Source: Verrucomicrobiota bacterium
GTDB taxonomy: Bacteria > Verrucomicrobiota > Verrucomicrobiia > Palsa-1439
Direction of reading: 5' to 3'
Assembly: GCA_016871575.1 (NCBI GenBank)
Contig: VHCW01000042.1
Coordinates: forward strand, 1-38,280
Length of the DNA stretch: 38,280 nucleotides
Shown piece by piece: positions 1-7,724 of this stretch (its first letter is position 1; the number at the start of each line of letters is the position of its first letter). The notes beneath the pieces are model-generated. The model did not search any database, was not told where the DNA came from, and worked only from the letters and a program-made list of their open reading frames with translations. Position numbers and translations under genes: made by a program.

Positions 1-12
1 CCCGCCCGACGC

Positions 13-28
13 GGCCTCCGCAGAGGCC
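13..28. repeat. short GC-rich hairpin at window edge
   Basis: GGCCTC and GAGGCC arms (13-18 and 23-28) flank the loop CGCA, and one further C-G pair extends the stem. It lies downstream of the minus-strand AbrB-type gene and could help end that transcript, but there is no T-run. The rest of 1-127 shows no convincing gene. Confidence 0.35.
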
Positions 29-127
29 GTCGTCCTTTGAAACTGCTGATGACTCTTGGGCAGAGGGTTCAGAGCCTCAATCAAATCGAAAAACCATCAC
101 AACCTTTCGTACGGTGAAACAAATGGG

Positions 128-373
128 CTAAAGCTCCCGTTCCCGTTTGCGGTCATCCATCAGGGCCTTCAGGACGCCGGTGCCCTTGAGTGAGCCGCGC
201 AGCGTCTTCAGGTATTTCGGGGTGATCGGCTTCAGGACAATGTGGTCGCCTTCGACGTACACCTGCGCCCGCGTTCCCTCGTCAATCTCAAACTCCCTGC
301 GCAGCCAACGAGGAATTACCAACCGCCCTCTCGCTCCGAAGCGGATGACAGCGGTTCGAGCGGTCGTGTTCAC
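128..373 (-). CDS. AbrB/SpoVT-type DNA-binding protein (antitoxin-like)
   Basis: A small cytoplasmic protein of about 81 aa with a single SpoVT/AbrB swapped-hairpin domain in its N-terminal half (GRLVIPRWLR, then IDEGTRAQVYVEGDHIVLKP). A basic and acidic tail (KGTGVLKALMDDRKREREL) follows. Proteins of this kind are DNA-binding antitoxins or transition-state regulators that bind palindromic or AT-rich operators. The start is uncertain: a TTG at 394 and a GTG at 373 are both in frame and neither has a Shine-Dalgarno sequence. The GTG is preferred because a promoter-like pair (381-409) would place transcription start almost on it, and the domain is complete from there. No PIN or MazF-type toxin is visible, but the downstream side runs off the window after 127 nt. 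Family assignment is firm; the role as antitoxin or regulator is not. Confidence 0.72.
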   Translation of the reverse strand: MNTTARTAVIRFGARGRLVIPRWLRREFEIDEGTRAQVYVEGDHIVLKPITPKYLKTLRGSLKGTGVLKALMDDRKREREL

Positions 374-380
374 GGTCGAA

Positions 381-409
381 CTTATACCAAGCAATGCACG
401 GCAAGTGAA
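381..409 (-). promoter_or_regulatory. candidate promoter of the AbrB-type gene
   Basis: On the minus strand TTCACT (404-409) and TATAAG (381-386) are separated by exactly 17 nt. Transcription would begin about at the GTG codon at 373, giving a leaderless message. This rests on consensus matching only. Confidence 0.35.
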
Positions 410-650
410 GCGGTCGTTTCTGTTAGCTTCGATATTTGTTCTTCCGGAACAAACCGGAACGCTAGCTTGCTTCAGGCGCGCGCGGGCATGAAGCCCGCGA
501 CTACCTTTTCCGCTTACAACGCTGAAACAATTGTTTCAGTGAAATAAGCGAAATAAGCACGAAGGGTATGGGGGGATGGCCAGAGCGATTGACAATGCTT
601 GTTGCCGCAGGCTTGCCTTGCCGTCGGGGTTGTGACAATCTCGCGCCACT
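395..650. other. divergent spacer with three palindromes
   Basis: This 256-nt stretch separates the minus-strand AbrB-type gene from the plus-strand esterase operon and holds no convincing gene. It carries a 7-bp inverted repeat TTTGTTC/GAACAAA (435-453), a 7-bp GC hairpin CGCGGGC/GCCCGCG (481-499), and an 18-bp perfect palindrome nested in a 40-nt symmetric element (511-550). A TTGACA hexamer lies at 589-594 upstream of the esterase, with no good -10 box at standard spacing. Confidence 0.6.
511..550. repeat. 40-nt symmetric palindrome with 18-bp perfect core
   Basis: The core CTGAAACAATTGTTTCAG (522-539) is its own reverse complement. Outer arms CGCTTA (511-516) and TAAGCG (545-550) continue the symmetry about the same centre after a 5-nt mismatch on each side. 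The position between two divergent genes fits an operator or a small interspersed palindromic repeat. Confidence 0.65.
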
Positions 651-1361
651 ATGAAACGTTGCCTTATCGCTCTCGCCATTGTTGCGTTGTTGCCACTCAC
701 TCTCACCGCCGCTGACAAGTCCACCAAGACGAGCCGGGCACGGAAACCAAGTCCTTCGTTGGAGAAGGTCGAGGATGTCGCCGGGTTGCCGCGCGTGATG
801 CTCATTGGCGATTCGATCTCGATGGGGTACACCGTGGCCGTTCGCGAGCTTCTCAAGGGCGTGGCCAATGTCCACCGGCCTCCGACGAACTGCGGCGACA
901 CCACGAAGGGACTCCAATCGCTCGACGAATGGCTCGGCACGGGCAAGTGGGACGTGATCCATTTCAACTGGGGCCTGCACGATTTGAAGTATCTCGACGA
1001 GAACAAGAAACTCACCACGCCCGACAAAGGTAAACAGGTCAATCCGCTGCCGGTTTATGAGAAGAACCTTCGCGAACTGGTCGCGCGCCTGAAGAAGACG
1101 GGCGCGAAGTTGATCTGGTGCAGCACGACGCCGGTGCCGGAGGGTTGCGACGGGCGCGTGAAGGGGACCGAGCTGGAATACAATAAGGTCGCGGCGAAGA
1201 TTATGAAGGAAAATGGCGTCGCCATTGATGATCTCCACGCTTTCGCAACGAAGCGACTCTCCGAGATTCAGCTTCCGAAGAACGTGCATTTCCACGCGGA
1301 CGGCTCGAAGAAGCTCGCGGAGCAGGTTGTCGCCAGCATCAAGTCGCAACTCGGCAAGTAA
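651..1361 (+). CDS. secreted SGNH/GDSL-type esterase
   Basis: A 236-aa protein with a Sec signal peptide (MKRCLIALAIVALLPLTLTAA) and one SGNH-hydrolase domain. Block I is GDSISMGY, with the nucleophilic serine. The central HFNWGLHDL segment supplies the block III-like region, and NVHFHADGSKKLA near the C-terminus holds the catalytic His. Such enzymes remove acyl groups, often acetyl esters, from glycans. It is the first gene of a four-gene plus-strand operon and ends 10 nt before the next start. The ATG at 651 has no recognisable ribosome binding site but directly begins the signal peptide. The exact substrate cannot be read from sequence; glycan deacetylation is inferred from the neighbours. 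Confidence 0.88.
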   Translation: MKRCLIALAIVALLPLTLTAADKSTKTSRARKPSPSLEKVEDVAGLPRVMLIGDSISMGYTVAVRELLKGVANVHRPPTNCGDTTKGLQSLDEWLGTGKWDVIHFNWGLHDLKYLDENKKLTTPDKGKQVNPLPVYEKNLRELVARLKKTGAKLIWCSTTPVPEGCDGRVKGTELEYNKVAAKIMKENGVAIDDLHAFATKRLSEIQLPKNVHFHADGSKKLAEQVVASIKSQLGK

Positions 1362-1371
1362 GGAGGTCGTT

Positions 1372-4300
1372 ATGAAGTGTTTCGTCATCTGCGTTGCTGT
1401 CGCTGTTGCTCTGACATCAATGGCGGCGCCGCGGCTGAGCGAGCCGTGGCAGGGCGTTTACACGGGCGCGTCGGCCAACGGCAAGGACGTGATCGGTCTC
1501 TGGCAGTTTCAGGCAGGCGCGGAGACGAACGATTCGTCGGCCAACAAGCTGCACTTGAAACTTCAGGGAGCGGTCATCGCCAAGGACGGCAGGTTCGGGT
1601 CGTGTCTGGAATCGTTTCGCGGCCATCCGTTTGGCGACAAGAAACACGCGGCCATCGTGGCGAACAAGCCGGTGTTGACGCCGAAGGGCGCGTTCACGAT
1701 TGAGATGTGGATCAAGCCGAAGAAGGACTTGGAAGGTTATCCGGAGGCGTTCCTGCTCGACAAGAAATATGTGGCGGACACTGACTACCAGTTCGTGCTA
1801 AGCGCCGCGAGCAAGGGCGGTGGGCCGCGCCATTTGGTCATGCGGCTGGGGTTCGGCGACAGTTCGGCGGCGTACAGCTCGGAGTCAGCGCAGTTTGAAG
1901 TGGGGAAGTGGTATCACGTTGCGTTCACCTACAACGGCGCGGGCGAGGGCCGGTTTTACCGGGACGGCGCGGTGTTCGGCGGCACCACGAAACCGGACCG
2001 CGGCAGCATCGTGGCCGGCAAGCAAGCGCTGCACATCGGCGACCGGGTTGGCAGTCTCTATCACGGTTTCCCCGGTTACATCGCGCAGGTGCGCATCTGC
2101 AGCGGCGTGCTGGAGTTTCGCTCCGCCATGTTCGCATCGGTGTCCGACCGCGATGTGTTTGTCCGTATGGAAAAAACCGCCGAATTGCAGTTCACCGTCA
2201 CGAACCTGCAGCAAATGAAGCTCAAAGGCGCGACGGCGGTGTTTGCCGTTGAAGGCGCCGCTGAAAAGACACTTGCATTGCCGGAGTTGAACGCCGGGGC
2301 GACGCACACAATCAAGTTTCCCTTCGACGCGTCGTTGCGGCCCGGCGAATACAAGCTGCGCGCCAGCATTCACATCCCGGGTGACAAGCCGTACACCAGC
2401 GAGGAATCATTTCCCGTGACCATCGTGTCGCGTCCGTTGCCGCACCGGATGCCGGTATTGATGTGGGGCGTCGGCGCGGGCAACGTGCTGAAGGAACTGC
2501 CCCGGCTCAAAGAGATCGGATTCACGCACTGTCTGGGGATGCGCGCGGATGATCGCTTGGTTTTCGAGGCGGGCAAGCCGGTCGCTGCCGATGACCCTGA
2601 ACAAGTGGCGGAACACAAACGGATGTTGAACATCGCGCTTGCAAACGATTTCGGCATTTGTACGAGCTTGTCACCGGGACGTTGGGCCGCCGGCAAGAAG
2701 GAGTTTCGGCGCATTGACCGCAAGGGCAAAAGCAACGAGGAACGCGCTGCCGTGTGCGGGCTGTTCCCGGAAGTGCAAAAACTTTGCTACAACGTCGGCG
2801 CCTCGATGGCGCAGACGTATGGCGCGTTCCCGTCATGGCAGGCGGCATTGTTGCACACCGAAGTGCGCGACGCGGCCGGGGTGTGTTATCACGATCACGA
2901 CCGCGCCGCCTACCGCAAGGCCACCGGCGCGGATATTCCCGCCGAAGTCACCGCCAAGTCGGGCGTGAAATATCAGGACTTGAAGGATTTTCCCGCTGAC
3001 CGCGTCATCCCGGACGATCATCCGCTGTACCGCTACTTCCAGTGGTATTGGAAGACGGGCGACGGATGGAACATCTTGAACACGGAGTTGCATCGCGGCC
3101 TGAAGTCCACGGGGCGCAACGATCTCTGGACGTTCCACGACCCGGCAGTGCGCGTGGCGAGCGTGTATGGCAGCGGCGGCGCAGTGGACGTGATCTCGCA
3201 GTGGACGTACTCGTATCCCGACCCGATCCGCATTGGCGTGGCGACGGATGAGTTGTTCGCGATGGCGCGCGGCGCGGCAAACCCGCAACGCGTGATGAAG
3301 ATGACGCAGATCATTTGGTACCGCAACCAGACCATGCCGGCCAAGAAAGGCGACGAAGTCACCAAGGCGGTCAAGTCAGTGTTTGAAGATACTGACCCGG
3401 ACAGGATATTCCCGACCATTGCGCCGATGCACCTGCGGGAAGCGTTCTGGACGAAGATGGCGCGACCGATTCAGGGCATCATGTATCACGGCTGGCAGTC
3501 GCTCGTGCCGGTGGAGGGCAGCAAGAGTTCCTACCGCTACACCCATCCGCAAACGCAACACGAACTGCGGCGGCTGGTGAAGGAAGTCGTCGAACCGCTC
3601 GGCCCGGCGTTGATGCAGGTGCCCGACCGCAAGAGCGACGTGGCGTACTTGGAGAGCTTCGCGTCGCAGATGTTCGCGCGGCGCGGCACATATGGCTGGT
3701 GCCACACGTGGTGCGGCGACGCTTATCAGATGTTGATGTGGGCGCAGTTACAGCCGGAGATTGTGTATGATGAGACAGTCATGCAGCGCGGCCTCGATGG
3801 GTTCCGCGTGCTGGTGATGTTCGACTGCGACGTGTTGACCGCGACAGTCGCGGCGAAGGCAAAGGAGTTCCAGAAGAAGGGCGGCATCATCGTCGGCGAC
3901 GAACGGCTCTGCCCGGCGATCAAACCCGACATCGTCATCCAGAGCTACACGCGGACGCGCAAGGCAGACGAAGACCGTGCCGCGCTGATGGTGAAAGCCG
4001 ACGAATTGCGCAAGGCGCTGGACAAACGATATAGCCACTATGCCGACTCCTCGAATCTCGATGTCGTCACGCGCTGTCGCGTGTTCGGCAAGACCGACTA
4101 TCTGTTTGCCATCAACGACAAACGCGAGTTCGGCGATTACGTTGGGCAATTCGGACTCGTTCTGGAGAACGGTCTGCCGTCGAAGAGCATACTGACGCTG
4201 GAGCGCCAGCGTGGTTTCGTGTATGACCTCATCGCCGGTTGCGCTGTGCCTGCGGCGGTCGCCGGTAATTGTTTGCAGATTCAATCACAACTCGGCCCGT

Positions 4301-4638
4301 GCGAGGGTCGCGTGTTCATGGTCACCGATGAACCGATTGCCGGCGTCCTGATCGAAGCCGGCGACAAAGCCAAACTCGGCCAATCTGTTCCCTGCTGGAT
4401 TTCCATAGTGGACCAGATGTACCGTCCGATTGACGCCGTCATTCCCGTGCGCGTGGAGATTCGCGACCCGAGTGGCCGCGACGCGGAGTGGACCGGTTAC
4501 TACGGCGCGGCAGGTGGCCGGTTGTCGCTGAAGCTGGACTTCGCATCCAACGATTCGCCCGGCGTCTGGCAAATCCGCGTTCGTGAACTCGCTTCCGGCC
4601 AGATCGCGAGCCATTATGTGCGTGTGATGAGACCATGA
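1372..4638 (+). CDS. secreted LamG plus beta-galactosidase-like multidomain protein
   Basis: A 1088-aa protein with a signal peptide ending near residue 19. A LamG/concanavalin-like module covers about 40-250 (GLWQFQAG, FTIEMWIKP, WYHVAFTYNG, RFYRDG). An Ig- or Fn3-like stretch follows to about 355, then a long TIM-barrel-like region from HRMPVLMWGVG onward. Around 775-860 the pattern FRVLVMFDCDVLT...FQKKGGIIVGDE resembles the GATase-like trimerisation domain of GH42-type beta-galactosidases. The start is fixed by AGGAGG (1361-1366) before ATG 1372; a longer frame from 1213 lies inside the esterase gene and lacks a signal. It ends in an ATGA overlap with the next gene. It is probably a glycoside hydrolase on the cell surface or in the periplasm; catalytic residues and substrate are not assigned. 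Confidence 0.82.
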   Translation: MKCFVICVAVAVALTSMAAPRLSEPWQGVYTGASANGKDVIGLWQFQAGAETNDSSANKLHLKLQGAVIAKDGRFGSCLESFRGHPFGDKKHAAIVANKPVLTPKGAFTIEMWIKPKKDLEGYPEAFLLDKKYVADTDYQFVLSAASKGGGPRHLVMRLGFGDSSAAYSSESAQFEVGKWYHVAFTYNGAGEGRFYRDGAVFGGTTKPDRGSIVAGKQALHIGDRVGSLYHGFPGYIAQVRICSGVLEFRSAMFASVSDRDVFVRMEKTAELQFTVTNLQQMKLKGATAVFAVEGAAEKTLALPELNAGATHTIKFPFDASLRPGEYKLRASIHIPGDKPYTSEESFPVTIVSRPLPHRMPVLMWGVGAGNVLKELPRLKEIGFTHCLGMRADDRLVFEAGKPVAADDPEQVAEHKRMLNIALANDFGICTSLSPGRWAAGKKEFRRIDRKGKSNEERAAVCGLFPEVQKLCYNVGASMAQTYGAFPSWQAALLHTEVRDAAGVCYHDHDRAAYRKATGADIPAEVTAKSGVKYQDLKDFPADRVIPDDHPLYRYFQWYWKTGDGWNILNTELHRGLKSTGRNDLWTFHDPAVRVASVYGSGGAVDVISQWTYSYPDPIRIGVATDELFAMARGAANPQRVMKMTQIIWYRNQTMPAKKGDEVTKAVKSVFEDTDPDRIFPTIAPMHLREAFWTKMARPIQGIMYHGWQSLVPVEGSKSSYRYTHPQTQHELRRLVKEVVEPLGPALMQVPDRKSDVAYLESFASQMFARRGTYGWCHTWCGDAYQMLMWAQLQPEIVYDETVMQRGLDGFRVLVMFDCDVLTATVAAKAKEFQKKGGIIVGDERLCPAIKPDIVIQSYTRTRKADEDRAALMVKADELRKALDKRYSHYADSSNLDVVTRCRVFGKTDYLFAINDKREFGDYVGQFGLVLENGLPSKSILTLERQRGFVYDLIAGCAVPAAVAGNCLQIQSQLGPCEGRVFMVTDEPIAGVLIEAGDKAKLGQSVPCWISIVDQMYRPIDAVIPVRVEIRDPSGRDAEWTGYYGAAGGRLSLKLDFASNDSPGVWQIRVRELASGQIASHYVRVMRP

Positions 4639-6698
4639 AGCACAGCGTGTTGATTGTCGCGGTTCTTCTAGCGCAGGCGGCTGGGGCAAAGGAAGTGTTT
4701 CAGACGCCGAACAACGGCAGCAACCTCGGTGTCTGGCGCATCACCAACGAACCGGCAATCCGTCACTGGGCGAACTACCACAACACACAATGCTGGAGTC
4801 CTGACGGGCGTTATCTCTGTTACACGCGCTACGGATTGCTCGACGGCCGATATGGCGACGCCGCGGACGAGGTCCATCTCTACGATTTGCTCAAGAACGA
4901 AGACCGTCTTCTTGAGCGCGGTTTCAATCCGCGCTGGGCCAAGACGCGCAACTGGCTTTTCTATGTTCGCATCACCGGCGACGGAAGAGGCAAGCGCGAA
5001 CAGGTGGTCGAAGTCCGCTGGCTCGACCTCGACACGGGCAAGACAAAAACACTCGCGGCTGGCGTAGAGGCGCTTGGCGAAACCACGCACGACGACCGGT
5101 GGATCCTCGGCGCAAAACGCTTCCGTGGAGAAACCCCCGAGTTCGTCACGGTTCGTATCGCGCTGCCCGGCGGCGCGGTCGAGGAACTGCGCGAGGTCGT
5201 CGGCAGCCAGTTGCTGCCGAACCCGCGTTACCCTGTGTTCTTCACGCGCCAAGACCACAAGAGCGAGCCGTTCGGCGCGACGCGCTGGTTCTACGACCTC
5301 GACGGTCGCAACAAGCGCATGGGCGTGCCGACGCTCCAGCAGTGCCACATGAGTTGGATCGGCAACGGCGAGTTTCTGCTGCTCGGCAACGGCCTCGTGC
5401 GTGGACGCCGGTGGAACGAACCGTTCCCCAGCAGCGTTCACATTCTTGCGGCCATCGGCGTCGGTGACATCAGCCCCTGTGGACGCAGTGGCCGCTACGT
5501 TTGCGGCGACCACAACGTCGCCGACCTGCGTAGCGGCGATGGCCGGCATTTCATTGAGCCGCTTTCGATCATCTGTTACCCAGCGACGGTGAAAGACGAC
5601 TCCGGTATTTACGATGCCGACCCCAAAGGCAGCCCTGATGGCACGAAGATCTGTTTCGTGTCCAACTACGACCTCAAGGACGGCCCGCTGACCTGCGTCG
5701 AAAGTCCTTTGCGTGGCGATGTGTTGCAAGTCAAGTCCTCGGTGGGGTTCCCGGAGAGCGGTTCGCTCGTTCTGCGGCGCGAGGTGTTGGGCTACCGTCG
5801 AAAAACTCCAACCACCTTTGAAGGGGTGACTCGCAGTCTGCACAACACGATGCAAAGTCCGGCGACTCCCGGCGCGCCGGTAACCTCGTTCGAAGCGCGT
5901 TGCCTGACCGATACGCAATGGCGGCAAATCCCCGGCGCGCAATCAGCGATGCGCAAGTCCATCGGCGATGAAAGCCCAGCATTACTGCGTCAACGTCAGA
6001 CCGATGTCTATGTCACTGTCATTCGCAAACCCGACCGTCCATATTTGCGCGCGACCCAACTCATCCCCGGCGAGGAACACTACGAGACGGCTGGCTATCA
6101 TTTGCTTCGCGACGGGCGCAAGGTCACCGAGAAGCCGTTGCCGATTGGCGCGAGCATTGAGCTTCAGCCCGGCGAGTATAGGGCCATTGCAGTCGAGTGG
6201 TCCGGCTTGGAGAGCGAGCCGTCGCTGCCGTTGCGTGTCGAGAAGCCCGCGAAACTGCAAGTGCTGGCACAGCCGCCGCAGGACTTTTCTTGGACGAGCG
6301 ACCGTTGGCTGGAAGGACGGTCGGTCCGCGAGATCGTGCATCTCCACGATGGCGTCATTCACCGGGAATGGTATCGCAACGGCGTTCGCCTACAACGGCA
6401 CGATCTTAACGCTGAAGGCAAGGCGATTCGCCGGCTCGCATTCGAGAACGGCAAACTTGTGCAGCGTGAGTATCACGATAGCGACGGCAAACTGCTCAGC
6501 CGCGAACTGTTCGACGCGGCGGGCTTCATCACCGAGTGGATACGCTTTGACCAAACGGCGGAGCGGGACCACTGGTGGTTTGACCGCGGAATGCCGGTGA
6601 AACACATCTCGAAAGAAGGCGAGTTTGTGAAGCAGGGCGACGAATGGGTGGCGACGAAACAAGGCAAGCGCCAGGAAAAGAAAAAGCGGAACCGCTGA
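4635..6698 (+). CDS. secreted TolB-like beta-propeller protein with YwqK-like C-terminal repeats
   Basis: A 687-aa protein with a signal peptide (residues 1-18, MKHSVLIVAVLLAQAAGA). The N-terminal half is a propeller of the TolB/WD40-like or oligogalacturonate-lyase-like kind, with blades marked by CWSPDGRYLCYTR and KGSPDGTKICFVSNYDL. A region around 455-540 looks like an Fn3 fold (YETAGYHLLRDGRKVT). From about 560 a run of short strands such as HREWYRNGVRLQRHD, REYHDSDGKLLSRELFD and ITEWIRFDQTAERDHW resembles MORN_2/YwqK-type repeats. The tail is strongly basic (KQGKRQEKKKRNR). Its start codon overlaps the upstream stop as ATGA, indicating translational coupling. It may bind or cleave a uronate-containing glycan; no catalytic set could be confirmed. 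Confidence 0.8.
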   Translation: MKHSVLIVAVLLAQAAGAKEVFQTPNNGSNLGVWRITNEPAIRHWANYHNTQCWSPDGRYLCYTRYGLLDGRYGDAADEVHLYDLLKNEDRLLERGFNPRWAKTRNWLFYVRITGDGRGKREQVVEVRWLDLDTGKTKTLAAGVEALGETTHDDRWILGAKRFRGETPEFVTVRIALPGGAVEELREVVGSQLLPNPRYPVFFTRQDHKSEPFGATRWFYDLDGRNKRMGVPTLQQCHMSWIGNGEFLLLGNGLVRGRRWNEPFPSSVHILAAIGVGDISPCGRSGRYVCGDHNVADLRSGDGRHFIEPLSIICYPATVKDDSGIYDADPKGSPDGTKICFVSNYDLKDGPLTCVESPLRGDVLQVKSSVGFPESGSLVLRREVLGYRRKTPTTFEGVTRSLHNTMQSPATPGAPVTSFEARCLTDTQWRQIPGAQSAMRKSIGDESPALLRQRQTDVYVTVIRKPDRPYLRATQLIPGEEHYETAGYHLLRDGRKVTEKPLPIGASIELQPGEYRAIAVEWSGLESEPSLPLRVEKPAKLQVLAQPPQDFSWTSDRWLEGRSVREIVHLHDGVIHREWYRNGVRLQRHDLNAEGKAIRRLAFENGKLVQREYHDSDGKLLSRELFDAAGFITEWIRFDQTAERDHWWFDRGMPVKHISKEGEFVKQGDEWVATKQGKRQEKKKRNR

Positions 6699-7720
6699 TG
6701 TCGAGGATGATCCATACGGCTTTGTTTCTCGCGCTTTTCCTGTCGTCAGTTGCGTCAGCAGCCGAAGCGCCCAAGCTGCAATTCGATCCGATCAAGGATT
6801 TCACTGCATGGCAGACCGCGTTGCGCAATCGGCTGATCGAGATCCTTGCGTTGCCGGACAGTCCGCGCCAGGCACCGCAAGCATCGGTCACACCGGAGCC
6901 GCCAACGAACTTGTACAGGATTGAGCGGGTTGAGTTCGAGGCTGAACCGGGCGAGACCGTGCCCGGTTATTTACTGCGACCGCGCAACGGCAAGCCGCCG
7001 TTCCCGGTGATGATTTGCCTGCAAGGACACTCGCCGGGAATGCACATCTCGCTTGGTCGAGCCACAACAGCGAAGGAAAAGAAATCCATCGAAGGCGGAC
7101 GAGACATTGCCTTGCAGGCAATTCAAAATGGTTGGGCGGCTCTGGCCATTGAGCAACGGGCGTTCGGCTTGCGAGCCGAGAAAGGCGTCAGTTGTCAGGA
7201 TGCGTCACTGCGGGCGTTGATGCGGGGACGTCCCATCACCGGGCAACGCGTCTGGGACGTTATGCGGGCGATTGATTTCCTCGGCACCCAACTGGATCTC
7301 GACATGACCCGCATTGGTTGCATGGGCAACTCAATGGGTGGCACGGTCAGCTTTTACGCGGCCTGCGTGGACCCACGGATACGATTGGCGGTCGTCTCGT
7401 GCTCGTTCTGCACATTTGCCGATTCATGGCTGTCGCTTCCGCATTGCGCGTGCGGTTATCTGCCCGGCATATTGCAAACAGCCGACATGCCCGACCTCGC
7501 CGGTCTGATTGCGCCGCGACACCTGCTCATTGTGGCGGGGAAAAAGGACGCAATTGCCCGGTTCGAAGGCGTTGAGGAAGGCTTCCGTTTGGCGCAGCGC
7601 GCATTCACAGCCGCTGGTGTTGCTGGTCACATCCATCTGCTTGCCGCCGAAGGCGAACATCGGTTCTACCCGGAGCTTGCTTGGCCGGTGATCGGTGAAG
7701 TCCTCAGAAGTTGGAAGTAA
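6698..7720 (+). CDS. secreted alpha/beta-hydrolase (dienelactone hydrolase / acetyl esterase type)
   Basis: A 340-aa protein with a signal peptide (SRMIHTALFLALFLSSVASAA) and one alpha/beta-hydrolase domain. The nucleophile elbow is GNSMGG with Ser212, the acid is in the VAGKKDA segment, and the His is in EGEHRFYPE near the C-terminus. The N-terminal VPGYLLRPRNGKPPFPVMICLQGHSPG stretch, with its oxyanion region, is typical of dienelactone-hydrolase-like and acetyl xylan esterase-like proteins. ATG 6698 overlaps the upstream TGA as TGATG; a second ATG at 6707 is also possible. It is the last gene of the plus operon and ends 4 nt from the stop of the opposing operon. Likely role: glycan ester hydrolysis. 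Confidence 0.85.
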   Translation: MSRMIHTALFLALFLSSVASAAEAPKLQFDPIKDFTAWQTALRNRLIEILALPDSPRQAPQASVTPEPPTNLYRIERVEFEAEPGETVPGYLLRPRNGKPPFPVMICLQGHSPGMHISLGRATTAKEKKSIEGGRDIALQAIQNGWAALAIEQRAFGLRAEKGVSCQDASLRALMRGRPITGQRVWDVMRAIDFLGTQLDLDMTRIGCMGNSMGGTVSFYAACVDPRIRLAVVSCSFCTFADSWLSLPHCACGYLPGILQTADMPDLAGLIAPRHLLIVAGKKDAIARFEGVEEGFRLAQRAFTAAGVAGHIHLLAAEGEHRFYPELAWPVIGEVLRSWK

Positions 7721-7724
7721 ACTG

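Noticed and set aside
13-28. Strong intrinsic terminator
   Set aside because: The stem is good but no run of T residues follows on either strand, so it is listed only as a hairpin.
1213-1371. 53-codon N-terminal extension of the LamG/glycosidase-like gene
   Set aside because: It lies inside the esterase gene, encodes an Arg/Ser-rich stretch, and would bury the signal peptide; AGGAGG directly precedes ATG 1372.
501-1388. 295-codon open frame on the minus strand opposite the SGNH esterase
   Set aside because: The plus-strand reading has a signal peptide, the GDS block and the catalytic His; the minus-strand reading has no recognisable domain.
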